Source: CAZOWW01 sp964583765 (GTDB lineage: Bacteria > Actinomycetota > Actinomycetes > Actinomycetales > Kineosporiaceae). From it: a stretch of 32,066 nt of DNA. Below the pieces are notes generated by a model, which had not been told where the DNA came from, did not search any database, and saw only the letters and a list, made by a program, of their open reading frames with translations. Within the stretch, counting starts at the first letter, position 1; every line of letters begins with the position of its first letter. Where the stretch lies: NCBI GenBank assembly GCA_964583765.1, contig CAZOWW010000063.1:1-32066 (forward strand). The letters are read 5' to 3'. The position numbers and the translations under genes were made by a program. Shown here in pieces: positions 1-8,357 of this stretch.

Positions 1-2
1 TG

Positions 3-2687
3 GCCGAGGCCACGCGCGACCTGGTCACCCCGGCGACCGGTCGTTCCGCCCGGGGGCATGGACGGCGGGACTCCCGCGTCTCCGCGGTGAAGGTGACGAG
101 GACGGTGGTGGCCGAGGCCTCACCAGCCCCGCGCCCTGTCTCTCCGTCGGTGGCCACCGGGCCGCCGTCCCCGGCTGCACCACCGGGCCCGCCACCACCG
201 GGTCCGCCGCCGCCCTCGGCGATCGCCCCGAGCGACGAACACCTCACCGTGCCCACGGATGCCGCGGGCACGGTCCTCGGCGTGCCGGGGGACGTCGCCG
301 CTCCTGAGGACACCCCTCGCCCCTCGAACGGCACCGCAGGGCAGGGCCTCCTTTCCCGGGAGAACGCCTCTTCTCCGCCGGACGGCACCTCCGGACGGTC
401 CTCGAAGGGCGGTGCCTCCGGACGGTCCTCGAAGGGGAGGTCCCCGAAGGGCGGTGCCTCCGCACGGTCCGAGCGGTCCGACCGACCGGTGGTCGAGGGC
501 GCGGTCGTGAACCCTCGGCTCTCCGGGGATTCCGCCTCGGGTGGTCTGCCGCCGAGGCCTGGCGGTCCGAACGCCGGGGCCACGGACCACCTCGGTCCGA
601 CTGCTGCCTCGGTCGTCCCCGGAGAGGTGGTCGACAGCACGACCCAAACGGTCGCGAGCGGTTCCGAGGGAGGCCGCCGCGGCGACTGGGCGTTCCGGGC
701 CGGCCCGTTCCGGGCCGCGGTGGTCGAGCCCGTCGTGCTCCTGGAACCGGTCACCTCCGAGATCCCCATGATCCTTTTCGCGGACGACATGCCCCCGCCG
801 TCCCGGGCGGCCCGCCAGGCAGCGATCCAGGCGAGCGCGGCGGCTCCGACGGTGTCCGCGGAGACCGTGTTCCCGGACGTCGTGCCGGTCGATGTCGTAC
901 CTGCGGACGCTGTGCCCGTCGCCGGTGCTGTGCCCGCCGATGTCGGTGCTGTGCCTGTCGACGCTGTGCCTGTGGATGTCGCGCCCGGGGAGACCGCGGA
1001 GGCCTTCCGCGCAGCGCCCACGGTGGTCGAGCACCCGCACGCCGAACCGTCCCCGACGGCCCGCGCCGGTGCGTCGTCCCGCGCCGCTGCGTCGTCCCGC
1101 AAGGCTGCTCCCGCCGAGCCGGAGACCGCGCCCCCCGCCGCCAGGTCGTCCCGCAAGACCACGAGGACGACCTCGTCACGCAAGGGGACGTCCTCGCGCA
1201 GGGCCTCCGCTCCGGCCGCCGAGGGCTACGACGAGGTCGGCGAGGTCCCCGCCGCGACCGCCCGGCCCACGACGACCGGCCGTGCCCCTGCTGTCGACCG
1301 CCCCAGTACGGACGACCACGCCCCTGCTGTCGACCGCCCCAGTACGGACGACCACGCCCCTGCTGTCGACCGCCCCAGTACGGACGACCACGCCGCCGGG
1401 TTCGTCGAGCCGGTGACAGTTGCCGGGGGCGCGGTTCCGTTCACCGCCGAGCCGACCGGGGCCTTCGGACGGTCGCAGAGCGCGTGGTCCGAGCCTCCGG
1501 CCGTGCTGTTCGAGCCCGTCGTGCCCGGCTGGCCTTCGGCCCCGGGCGCGCAGGAGCCCGCCGCGGCCGCCTGGCCGGTCGAGGCGGCCCCGATCGAGGT
1601 CGCTCCGGCCGAGGTGACCCCCGATCCGTTCGCGTCCACCGATGCCGGCGTCCCCGGGTGGTCCGCGGAGATGGTGCAGGAGACCGCCCAGTTCTTCGGC
1701 GTGCCGGGGGCGGCGTCGGAGTCGGCGTCGGAGTCGTTCGCGCACGCCGAGCACTACGGCACCACCGAGCCGTTCGCATCTGTCGAACACGCGGGCACCG
1801 CTGCGGCCGGGCCCATCGTGGACAGGCAGCCCGAGCCCTTCGGCGGCGGGCTACCGGTGCCGGGCCTGGCGCCCGAACTGGTGCCGGGGCTCGCGCCCGA
1901 GCCGGTGGAGCCGGTGGAGCGTCGTACCCCGGGGGCCGGCCGGACCCGGTACGAGGAGGAGGTCGCCCAGGTACGTCAGGGTGACGAGGTACGTCAGGGT
2001 GACGAGGCCCGCGGCGGCGACCACGTCGATCCGGTCATCGTCTGGCAGCCGCTTGCGGAGGACGAGCCCCCGCCGTGGAGCGCCTTCGAGGCGGCCATGG
2101 TGCACCTGCCCGTACGCCCCACCGTCTCCCTGCCGGAGGAACTGGCCGACCTCGTCGATCTCGACGACGCCGATCTCGCGGACGTCGACCCCGAGGAGCA
2201 GACCGGTGTACCGGGCCTCGAGCCGATCGCGGACGACAGCCGGAGGACGCATCCCCCTGCGGCCGAGCCGCGGCCGACCTCGGCGACGTCCGCGCCGCGC
2301 GCCGGCACGCCCCTGTTCCCGCCGGAGCGCTCCGCCCCGCCCCGTACCCCGAGACACCCGGCCCCCGGCGCCCAGGAGCCCCCTGCCCCGGACGGCGCCT
2401 CGCATCCCGGAGCGGCCCGGCGTTCGGCCCCCGGCGCGGCCCCGCACCGGCACGTCGGCCTCGGATCCATCGGGGATGCCATCATCTCGGCCTCGTCCCG
2501 CTCGGGGGGGAGCGGAGGTCCGGTGGAGCATTCGGCGACACCGGCCACGGACGACCCTCCCGGCGAGACCCGCCCGGGCGAGGCATTCCTGCCCCCCTTC
2601 TTCGCGGAAGGAACAGCGGAGTACATGTACGGCCCACAGAACGTTCTTCCCGAACGTGAGCGCAGGACCTGGTGGAGGCGCCGGTGA
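3..2687 (+). CDS. Very long Ala/Pro/Val-rich low-complexity protein, 5'-incomplete, coupled to nuoC
   Basis: The frame is open from the first bases of the window, so at least 894 residues are visible and the true start probably lies outside. The first in-window start is a GTG at base 87, but it has no ribosome binding site and the codons before it are equally GC-rich in third position. No enzyme domain is recognisable. The chain holds Ser/Arg/Lys-rich tracts (RSSKGG, SSRKA, SSRKTT), VPVD/VPAD repeats, a 12-residue unit repeated three times, RQGDE repeats, and an acidic stretch (LVDLDDADLADVDPEE). It ends in a compact tail with aromatic and basic residues (TAEYMYGPQ, then RRTWWRRR). The stop overlaps the nuoC GTG as GTGA, so it is translated with the complex I genes. 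It could be a C-terminal extension of an upstream Nuo subunit or a separate scaffold-like protein; the sequence does not decide. Coding status is strongly supported, function unknown. Confidence 0.72.
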   Translation, partial: AEATRDLVTPATGRSARGHGRRDSRVSAVKVTRTVVAEASPAPRPVSPSVATGPPSPAAPPGPPPPGPPPPSAIAPSDEHLTVPTDAAGTVLGVPGDVAAPEDTPRPSNGTAGQGLLSRENASSPPDGTSGRSSKGGASGRSSKGRSPKGGASARSERSDRPVVEGAVVNPRLSGDSASGGLPPRPGGPNAGATDHLGPTAASVVPGEVVDSTTQTVASGSEGGRRGDWAFRAGPFRAAVVEPVVLLEPVTSEIPMILFADDMPPPSRAARQAAIQASAAAPTVSAETVFPDVVPVDVVPADAVPVAGAVPADVGAVPVDAVPVDVAPGETAEAFRAAPTVVEHPHAEPSPTARAGASSRAAASSRKAAPAEPETAPPAARSSRKTTRTTSSRKGTSSRRASAPAAEGYDEVGEVPAATARPTTTGRAPAVDRPSTDDHAPAVDRPSTDDHAPAVDRPSTDDHAAGFVEPVTVAGGAVPFTAEPTGAFGRSQSAWSEPPAVLFEPVVPGWPSAPGAQEPAAAAWPVEAAPIEVAPAEVTPDPFASTDAGVPGWSAEMVQETAQFFGVPGAASESASESFAHAEHYGTTEPFASVEHAGTAAAGPIVDRQPEPFGGGLPVPGLAPELVPGLAPEPVEPVERRTPGAGRTRYEEEVAQVRQGDEVRQGDEARGGDHVDPVIVWQPLAEDEPPPWSAFEAAMVHLPVRPTVSLPEELADLVDLDDADLADVDPEEQTGVPGLEPIADDSRRTHPPAAEPRPTSATSAPRAGTPLFPPERSAPPRTPRHPAPGAQEPPAPDGASHPGAARRSAPGAAPHRHVGLGSIGDAIISASSRSGGSGGPVEHSATPATDDPPGETRPGEAFLPPFFAEGTAEYMYGPQNVLPERERRTWWRRR
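1285..1392 (+). repeat. Three perfect 36-base in-frame tandem repeats
   Basis: Three contiguous identical 36-base units (1285-1320, 1321-1356, 1357-1392) encode a 12-residue unit containing DRPSTDDHAP. Identity at DNA level, including third positions, indicates recent duplication. They lie inside the low-complexity protein and keep its frame. Confidence 0.95.
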
Positions 2688-3367
2688 GCACGAACGAGCC
2701 CGTGAGCGAGGACTCCTCCCCGGCGTCCACCACGGAGGCAGGTGCGCAGGACCGGCCCGACGCCGTGACCCTGGCCGACCGGCTCGCCGGGGTGCCCGGG
2801 GTGACCGGTGAGCCCACCGCCGACGGCGACGGCACGCCCTGCATGGACGTGGCCCGCGAGTCGTGGGTGACCGCCGCCCGCCACCTGCGCGACGAACTCG
2901 GCCTGGACTTCCTCGACTGGCTCTCCGCGGTGGACGTGCCCGACGGTGACCCCGCGGGGGTGGACGTCGTGCTGCACGTGGCCTCCTCGCGCCCGGACCG
3001 GGTACACGCCCGGGTGCCGCGCGTGCTGGTGCGCACCCGCGTGCCGGACGCCGACCTGACCCTCGACAGCCTCACCGCGGTGTGGGCGGGTGTCGCCTGG
3101 CACGAGCGCGAGACCTTCGAGATGTTCGGGGTCGACTTCACCGGCTTCGAGGACGGCAGCGACCTGGGACTGCGCCCGCTGCTCCTGCCCGAAGGGTTCG
3201 AGGGCACCCCCCTGCGCAAGTCCTTCATGCTCGCTGCCCGGGCGAGCAAACCGTGGCCGGGGGCCAAGGAACCGGGCGAGTCCGATTCGCACGCCGCGCC
3301 CAGCCGCCGCAAGGTGACCCCGCCCGGCGTCCCCGACCCGACGACCTGGGGGCCGCGCGATGCCTGA
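2684..3367 (+). CDS. nuoC: NADH-quinone oxidoreductase subunit C (30 kDa)
   Basis: Peripheral-arm subunit of complex I (NuoC/Nqo5), which packs against NuoD on the cytoplasmic side. The family signature is at residues 137-150 (AWHERETFEMFGVDF), followed by the typical LRPLLLPEGFEGTPLRKSF block (163-181). The length of 227 aa is normal, with a poorly conserved N-terminal tail of about 45 residues and a C-terminal tail rich in Pro. I chose GTG 2684 over the in-frame GTG 2672 because GGTGGAGG lies about 5 bases before it and it overlaps the preceding stop (GTGA). It overlaps nuoH by 8 bases. Unusually, nuoD does not follow: the next gene is nuoH. Confidence 0.93.
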   Translation: MSTNEPVSEDSSPASTTEAGAQDRPDAVTLADRLAGVPGVTGEPTADGDGTPCMDVARESWVTAARHLRDELGLDFLDWLSAVDVPDGDPAGVDVVLHVASSRPDRVHARVPRVLVRTRVPDADLTLDSLTAVWAGVAWHERETFEMFGVDFTGFEDGSDLGLRPLLLPEGFEGTPLRKSFMLAARASKPWPGAKEPGESDSHAAPSRRKVTPPGVPDPTTWGPRDA

Positions 3368-4376
3368 GACGATCCACTCCACCGTGGCCCTGCTCGCCTC
3401 CGCCGGTGACGCCGTGACCGGGAGCGACGTCCTGGGCGTGGTGGTACGCGCGGTGTGCGTGGTGGGCGCGTTCCTCGTGCTCCCGCTGGTGGTCGGCCAG
3501 ACCGAGCACAAGGTGATGGCGCACATGCAGGGTCGGCTCGGCCCCATGTACGCCGGGTCGTACCACGGCTGGGCCCAGCTGGTCGCGGACGGCATCAAGT
3601 TCGCGCAGAAGGAGGACGTGCTGCCGGCCGCGGCCGATCCGTGGATCTTCCGGATCGCCCCGGCCGTGTCGATGGTCCCCTACATCGTGGCCATGGCCGC
3701 CATCCCGCTCTCGCCGTCCCTGGTCGCGGCGGACGTGCCGGCCGGGATCCTCTTCGTCATCGCGGCCACCGGGGTGGGGGTCCTCGGCGGCCTGATCGCG
3801 GGCTGGGCGAGCGGCAACAAGTACTCCCTGCTCGGGGGCCTGCGGTCGGCGGCCCAGCTGCTCGCCTACGAGCTCCCGCTCGTCCTGGCGGCCTGCAGTT
3901 TCGCGATGGCGGCCGGCACGCTGTCCCTGGTCGGCGTGGTGGACGCCTGGCGCCCGTGGTGGTTGCTGGCGCAAGCACCCGCGGCCTTCGTCTTCCTGGT
4001 GGCCGGGATCGCCGAGATCCAGCGCCCGCCGTTCGACATGCCGTTGGCCGACACCGAGCTCGTCGTCGGCCCGTACACCGAGTACGGGGGCCTGCGCTTC
4101 GCGCTGTTCCTGCTCTCGGAGTACGCGGGACTCGTCGTGGTCTCGGGCATGTTCACCGTCCTGTACCTGGGCGGCTGGCGCGGTCCGTGGTCCGGCACCC
4201 TGGGACCGGGCTGGACCCTGCTGAAGACCCTGCTCGTCGCCACGGTCGTGATCTGGCTGCGGGTGTCCTGGCCCCGCCTGCGCGAGGACCAGCTGCAGCG
4301 CCTGGCCTGGGGCGTGCTCGTGCCGGTGTCGCTGATCCAGCTCGCCATCACCTCGGTGATCGTGGTCACGCGCTGA
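3360..4376 (+). CDS. nuoH: NADH-quinone oxidoreductase subunit H
   Basis: Membrane subunit forming the entrance of the quinone chamber and linking the peripheral arm to the proton-pumping arm. At 338 aa with about eight hydrophobic helices it has normal length. Diagnostic segments are EHKVMAHMQGRLGPM near residue 50, GIKFAQKED near 80, the LLAYELPLVLA helix, and EIQRPPFDMPLADTEL followed by TEYGGLRFALFLLSEY. In the canonical protein the conserved loop reads closer to ETNRPPFDLPEAESEL; the PLADTEL version here departs from that and, from memory, resembles the second, NADH-module-less complex I of streptomycetes. ATG 3360 overlaps nuoC. The gene ends block 1; nuoI is found only 12.4 kb downstream. 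Confidence 0.95.
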   Translation: MPETIHSTVALLASAGDAVTGSDVLGVVVRAVCVVGAFLVLPLVVGQTEHKVMAHMQGRLGPMYAGSYHGWAQLVADGIKFAQKEDVLPAAADPWIFRIAPAVSMVPYIVAMAAIPLSPSLVAADVPAGILFVIAATGVGVLGGLIAGWASGNKYSLLGGLRSAAQLLAYELPLVLAACSFAMAAGTLSLVGVVDAWRPWWLLAQAPAAFVFLVAGIAEIQRPPFDMPLADTELVVGPYTEYGGLRFALFLLSEYAGLVVVSGMFTVLYLGGWRGPWSGTLGPGWTLLKTLLVATVVIWLRVSWPRLREDQLQRLAWGVLVPVSLIQLAITSVIVVTR

Positions 4377-4528
4377 GCGACGGGGCGGTGCCGCGTGGGC
4401 GGTGCTCTCGGGTGTCCGGCGACGCCGGCACGGGTAGCACCGCTGGCCCGGCCGGCGTGGCGGCCCCCCGGCCCGTCGATGCGGCAGGTACCCGGTCCGC
4501 CGGTGCGGTGCCGTCGGCTCCGCGGGTG

Positions 4529-4557
4529 TTGCCGCAGCGTGGGGCGAGGGCTAGCGT
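4529..4557 (+). promoter_or_regulatory. Likely promoter of the sigma-factor gene
   Basis: TTGCCG (4529-4534), a 17-base spacer, and TAGCGT (4552-4557) form a good housekeeping-type promoter. The -10 box ends 8 bases before the ATG at 4566, so the transcript should be leaderless or nearly so. The rest of the 4377-4565 gap shows no gene. Confidence 0.6.
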
Positions 4558-4565
4558 GCCGCCTC

Positions 4566-5120
4566 ATGCCCGCACACGAGGACGCGCCCGCGGCCGGCTT
4601 CGCGGCATTCTTCGAGCGGCATCACCAGGACCTCACCCGGTTGGCCTATCTGCTCACGGGGGACCGCGACGTCGCGCACGATCTCGCCTCGGACACCTTC
4701 CTCGCGGTGTGGCACCAGTGGAGCCGGGTCGTCACCCGCGACCAGCCGCTGAGTTACGTGCGTCGCATCATGGTCAACCAGGCGAGTACGCGCATCCGTC
4801 GGTTGACCATGGAACGCCGGTCCATGCCCAAGTTGTGCGCGGACGCCCGAGAGGTGACCGAGCTGCCCGACGGCGCCGCGGTGGTGGACGTGCGCGCGGC
4901 CCTGGCGCTGCTCCCGACCGGGCGGCGCAACTGCGTCGTGCTCCGGTTCGCCTTCGACCTGTCCGAGCGGGAGACCGCCGAGGTACTCGGCGTCACGGTG
5001 GGCACGGTGAAGAGTCAGACCTCGCGTGCCCTGGCCGACCTGCAGCGGCTGCTCGGTCCCGGCGACGGGCCTTCCGTGGGGGCCCTGGCGGGTCGGGTGC
5101 GTCAGGATCGGTCCGCATGA
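4566..5120 (+). CDS. SigE-family ECF-type RNA polymerase sigma factor
   Basis: A 184-aa group 4 sigma factor that redirects RNA polymerase to its own promoters. Region 2 spans about residues 14-57 (FAAFFERHHQDLTRLAYLLTG, then AHDLASDTFLAVWHQW), followed by the YVRRIMVNQ segment. Region 4 spans about 115-168 (ALLPTGRRNCVVLRF, then SERETAEVLGVTVGTVKSQTSRAL), a clear helix-turn-helix for -35 recognition. ATG 4566 is preferred to the upstream GTG at 4395 because the protein family starts here and a promoter ends 8 bases before it. The gene is followed 37 bases later by a single-pass membrane protein, the usual arrangement of a sigma factor with its regulator. Target genes cannot be read from the window. 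Confidence 0.88.
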   Translation: MPAHEDAPAAGFAAFFERHHQDLTRLAYLLTGDRDVAHDLASDTFLAVWHQWSRVVTRDQPLSYVRRIMVNQASTRIRRLTMERRSMPKLCADAREVTELPDGAAVVDVRAALALLPTGRRNCVVLRFAFDLSERETAEVLGVTVGTVKSQTSRALADLQRLLGPGDGPSVGALAGRVRQDRSA

Positions 5121-5157
5121 GCTTGGGAGCGGGCGGGATGAGCCGGGGGTGGGCTCC

Positions 5158-6489
5158 ATGAACCAGGCGCGGCACGGCGGCGACCCGGGCTCGGGGGAGC
5201 CTGCGCACCGGCACGGCGACCGACCCGGCAGGCCGCCCGGATCCGGCCCCTGGCCGCTGTCCGACGGCCAGAACGCCGCCGGGGCGGCCGGTGGTCCCCT
5301 CGGCCCCGTCGACGGCGGCGAGCTGGAGTGGGCCCGCGACGCCGGGCTGTCGGACCTCCTGAGCGGCACGGCCGAGGAGTGCTCGGTCGACCGGCAGCGC
5401 ATCCTCGAGCGCATGGCCGCCGGTGGGTACCGGCCGGACTGGTCGGAGCGGGACGTGATGCGCTTCGGGGACCATGACCGGGAACGGTCGGCGGACCGGG
5501 ACCGTGCGGCTGCCTCGGCGGGCCTGGGGGGCTCTGCGGGGCCGCTGGACGGGGACCGCGTGGTGGACGGGTCCCGCCGTCCGCGCTGGGGCTGGGCAGC
5601 GGCGGCAGCGGCCGCCGTGCTCGTGGTCGCGATCGGTCTGACCTGGGCCGCCTCGCTGGGGGGCAACCGGCAGGGCGACGACTCGTACCTCGTGGGCTCG
5701 GCGGCCAAGGCCACCGTGAGCGTGGCCGGTGCGGCGCAGAACCTCCCCGTGGGTTCCACGGGGACCGCGGGAGCAGCAGTGGGCAGCCCGGCCAGCACCC
5801 GCACGGTGAACCGCGGGGGCGCCGTCACCGCGGCGGGCACCGCCGGTACCGGGACCCCGGCGCACGCCTCGACGTCCGTATCCTCCGACCCGACGACCCC
5901 GTCCGGCACGTCCTCGGCGCCGTCGACCACCTTCACCGGCACGGCGGGATCGGTGACCGTGGGAGTGGTGAGCCGGTCGCAGGGGTACTCCTTCACGCTC
6001 CCGGCCACCGGCGTGCGCGACTGGGTCGTGACCGGCAGCCGTCAGGACGGCAAGCCGGTGCGCCTGAAGCGGGCCACGGCGTCCGTGACCGGAACCCCGG
6101 TGGACGCCGTCGCCTCCTCGGACGCCGTGCAGTCGGGAGGATTCAGCGTCGCCTGGTCCGGGGGTGCGCCCGAGCAGGACCGGACGGGGGACACCACCTG
6201 GCTCGAGCTGTCCGCCGACCCCGCGCAGGCGCGGATCACGGTGCCCGTGGGGACGGAGGCCGGCGAGGTGGACCTGTACGCGGGCACTGACGGGGGCAGC
6301 GGCCGGGTATCCGCCGGCCTGGACGGGGGTTCCGGCGCGAGTCAGGTCTCGCTGCCGGGGCACACCGGCGGTTCGGTGGTGAGCGTGCGGTACACGGCTG
6401 GGGGGACGGCCTCCCGGACCTTGTCCCTCGTCCTGCAGGATGCGTCATCCGGGGTGCACGTGTATCTCGCCGCCGTGGTCTGGCGGTGA
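5158..6489 (+). CDS. Single-pass membrane protein, probable anti-sigma partner of the adjacent sigma factor
   Basis: 443 aa. A cytoplasmic N-terminal part of about 140 residues includes a short conserved-looking segment (LLSGTAEECSVDRQRILERMAAG), similar in style to proteins encoded after SigE-family sigma genes. One transmembrane helix follows (WGWAAAAAAAVLVVAIGLTW, about residues 144-163), then a Ser/Thr/Ala-rich linker, and an exported beta-rich domain of about 180 residues with no catalytic signature. ATG 5158 is chosen because GGGGGTGGG precedes it; the frame is open further upstream, but that overlaps the sigma gene. The pairing with the sigma factor and the topology suggest an anti-sigma factor sensing outside the cell. 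That role is inferred: I see no zinc-binding HxxxCxxC motif. Confidence 0.72.
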   Translation: MNQARHGGDPGSGEPAHRHGDRPGRPPGSGPWPLSDGQNAAGAAGGPLGPVDGGELEWARDAGLSDLLSGTAEECSVDRQRILERMAAGGYRPDWSERDVMRFGDHDRERSADRDRAAASAGLGGSAGPLDGDRVVDGSRRPRWGWAAAAAAAVLVVAIGLTWAASLGGNRQGDDSYLVGSAAKATVSVAGAAQNLPVGSTGTAGAAVGSPASTRTVNRGGAVTAAGTAGTGTPAHASTSVSSDPTTPSGTSSAPSTTFTGTAGSVTVGVVSRSQGYSFTLPATGVRDWVVTGSRQDGKPVRLKRATASVTGTPVDAVASSDAVQSGGFSVAWSGGAPEQDRTGDTTWLELSADPAQARITVPVGTEAGEVDLYAGTDGGSGRVSAGLDGGSGASQVSLPGHTGGSVVSVRYTAGGTASRTLSLVLQDASSGVHVYLAAVVWR

Positions 6490-6879
6490 GTGGGGTTCCG
6501 ATGCCCGTGGGCGGTCCGTTCCCGGGAGAGCAGGTGGGGGACGGCGGGTGTCCCGGCACGGGCCCGGGACGGCAGTTCCGCGAGGCCGGGCGACGGCGGC
6601 CCCGGGCCCGTGGAGGACGGCGCCAGGGTCTCCCGCCTGTCTCAAGCCGGGCGTCCGTTCCGCCGAAATCGCGGTGGATGACGCACAGCCGCCTGAAGTC
6701 ACGCTTCGCACCGCTAGGCTGGCGGCTGCGATCAGGCAGAGGTGCCTACTCCGGTCCGCGTGGGCATCGATACGTTAGCCGGGTGCGGGTCATGTGTGCG
6801 GTCGGCGGCGAGCTGTCCGCCGGCCAGCAGGACCGGCCACCGGCGCACGAAGGGCGGCCATGAGCGGGAGCGTCCTGCG
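6490..6879. other. Gene-free stretch before the molybdoenzyme
   Basis: 390 bases without a convincing gene. A TAGGCT box at 6714-6719 looks like a -10 element but has no good -35 at the right distance. The frame of the downstream gene is open from 6742, yet the residues it would add are Arg/Cys-rich and unlike its family. Confidence 0.5.
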
Positions 6880-7488
6880 GTGAGTGACGAGGAACACCTC
6901 GAGGCCGACCAGCGGGTGACCCCGCCCGGGCAGCGCCGCGTGGATGAGCTGCGGGTGCGTCACTACGGCCCGGTCCCGAGAGTGCCCAAGCCCGAAGCCT
7001 GGACCATGAGTTTCTGGGGCGCCTCTGCGGTTCCCGGGCACCGGGACGACCTGACCTTCGCCCAGCTGATGGAGTTCCCGCAGACCACGGTCACGGCCGA
7101 CTTCCACTGCGCGGGAGGGACGACCGTTCTCGACAACGTGTGGGGCGGCGTGCTCGCGCGGGACGTGATTGACGCGTTCCCGCCGGCCGACGAGGTGGAG
7201 CACGTGATGGTCTACGCCCAGTACGGGTACTGCGCGACCGTCCGGCTCGGTGACCTCGCCTCCCCGCGGGCGATCCTGGCCACGCATCACAACGGCGAGC
7301 CGCTGGCGCCCGAGCACGGCTACCCGGTGCGGTTGGTGATCCCGCACCTGTACAGCTGGAAGGGCCCCAAGTGGTTCCGTGGCTGGGAGTACCTCGACGA
7401 GCCGCGGCGTGGCTTCTGGGAGGAACGCGGCTACCACTTCACCGGGGACGCCTGGCGCGAGGAGAGGTTCTCCTACCAGGAGCACTGA
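6880..7488 (+). CDS. Sulfite-oxidase-like molybdopterin-dependent oxidoreductase
   Basis: A 202-aa cytoplasmic protein of the oxidoreductase molybdopterin-binding family (PF00174 type), the short stand-alone form common in actinobacteria. Characteristic blocks are TMSFWGASAVPG, TVTADFHCAGG with the molybdenum-ligand Cys77, VWGGVLARDVID, YGYCATVRLGDL, EPLAPEHGYPVRLVIPHLYSWKGPKW, and the C-terminal GFWEERGYHFTGDAWREERF. There is no secretion signal and no heme or dimerisation domain. GTG 6880 is preferred: GGGAG lies about 9 bases upstream and the family N-terminus begins here. The physiological substrate is unknown. The last codons and the stop are the first copy of a 19-base tandem array running into the downstream gap. 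Confidence 0.88.
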   Translation: MSDEEHLEADQRVTPPGQRRVDELRVRHYGPVPRVPKPEAWTMSFWGASAVPGHRDDLTFAQLMEFPQTTVTADFHCAGGTTVLDNVWGGVLARDVIDAFPPADEVEHVMVYAQYGYCATVRLGDLASPRAILATHHNGEPLAPEHGYPVRLVIPHLYSWKGPKWFRGWEYLDEPRRGFWEERGYHFTGDAWREERFSYQEH

Positions 7489-7551
7489 GCCTGGACAGGA
7501 GCACTGAGCCTGGACAGGAGCACTGAGCCCGACCAGGAGCACCGGCTCGAC
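7477..7551 (+). repeat. 19-base tandem array starting in the stop region of the molybdoenzyme gene
   Basis: Units begin at 7477, 7496 and 7515 (CAGGAGCACTGAGCCTGGA and one close variant), with a degenerate 18-base copy at 7534-7551. The first unit contains the last codons (Gln-Glu-His) and the TGA. Each unit carries CAGG and CCTG arms that could fold into a small hairpin. 7552-7735 holds no gene. Confidence 0.9.
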
Positions 7552-7735
7552 CTGGAGCGCTGAGCAGCCCGGCCCGGAGCACGGGCCCGGACGCCGGTGA
7601 CGTCCGATCACCCGCCCGGGGGATCGCGCCTGCCGTCGCCGATGCCGAAACCACTTCCGTTCCCGGTCCCTGCTGCCGTGCGCCGTCGTGCTGCCGTCCC
7701 TGCAGCGGGGAAACGATCACCGATCAGGAGCGCTG

Positions 7736-8204
7736 ATGACGCCTGACCTGCCGTCGCAGCGATCTGAGCGTTCGGGCGGCAGAGCCCTCGCCCGGCGGTG
7801 GGCCCGCGCCGGCGGCGGTTGGTGGTCCGCCGGGCCCTCGATCGCCACGCCCGCCGTGATGAGCACCACCAAGGGCTCGCTCTTCCTCGCCCCGGGCCTG
7901 CTGGCGTTCGTCCCCCTGCTGTCCCCCCGGCCGGGTGGGCACACTGCGGTGGTCGCCGGCATCGCCTTGGTCGCCGTGCTCACCGGCGGGGGACTGCTCG
8001 TGGTGGGCCGCAGGATCCCGCGCTGGACCTACCACGTGCTCGTCAGCACCGGCACACTCATGATCACCAGGGTCCATGGTGCTGAGTCTCGCCGACGCCG
8101 CGCTGTACGAGTCCAAGCGACTTGGCCGTAGCCGAGCCAGCGTGCACCGACCCACCTATACCGCCATCGACCAGCTCGAACGCGAGATCGCGGACTCCTA
8201 CTGA
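7736..8204 (+). pseudogene. Remnant of a membrane-anchored GGDEF (diguanylate cyclase) gene
   Basis: From ATG 7736 (CAGGAG 5 bases upstream) one frame encodes an Arg-rich start and two hydrophobic segments (FLAPGLLAFVPLL; VVAGIALVAVLTGGGLLVVG), ending PRWTYHVLVSTGTLMIT near 8069. This resembles the N-terminal sensor half of GGDEF proteins. From about 8076, in another frame, 42 residues read LSLADAALYESKRLGRSRASV and on to a TGA at 8204. ADAALYESKRLGR is the classic last helix of a GGDEF domain. The active-site GGDEF loop and almost all of the catalytic domain are absent, so a deletion, or deletion plus frameshift, near 8064-8076 fused the two ends. It cannot make c-di-GMP. The apparent intact 131-aa protein is therefore the front of a broken gene. 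Confidence 0.75.
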
Positions 8205-8357
8205 GCGTGGGTGCGCACCACCGGCATTGCACGAGTTGCCCGAGCAACCTTTTGCGGCCGCCGAACGACTGGACCGGTGTGAGCGGGCATCCTGGCTGAC
8301 ATGTCACGGCTCACCCGTGTCCCGATGCGCCCCGCGTCGGGCCCGGTATTCCGTCTC

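Noticed and set aside
1285..1392. Possible CRISPR array from 36-base repeats
   Set aside because: The repeats are directly adjacent with no spacers and keep a coding frame.
1994..3598. 534-residue open frame on the minus strand
   Set aside because: It is the antisense of the low-complexity gene, nuoC and nuoH. Its composition is Arg/Gly/His-rich and it lacks any motif; such frames are common opposite GC-rich genes.
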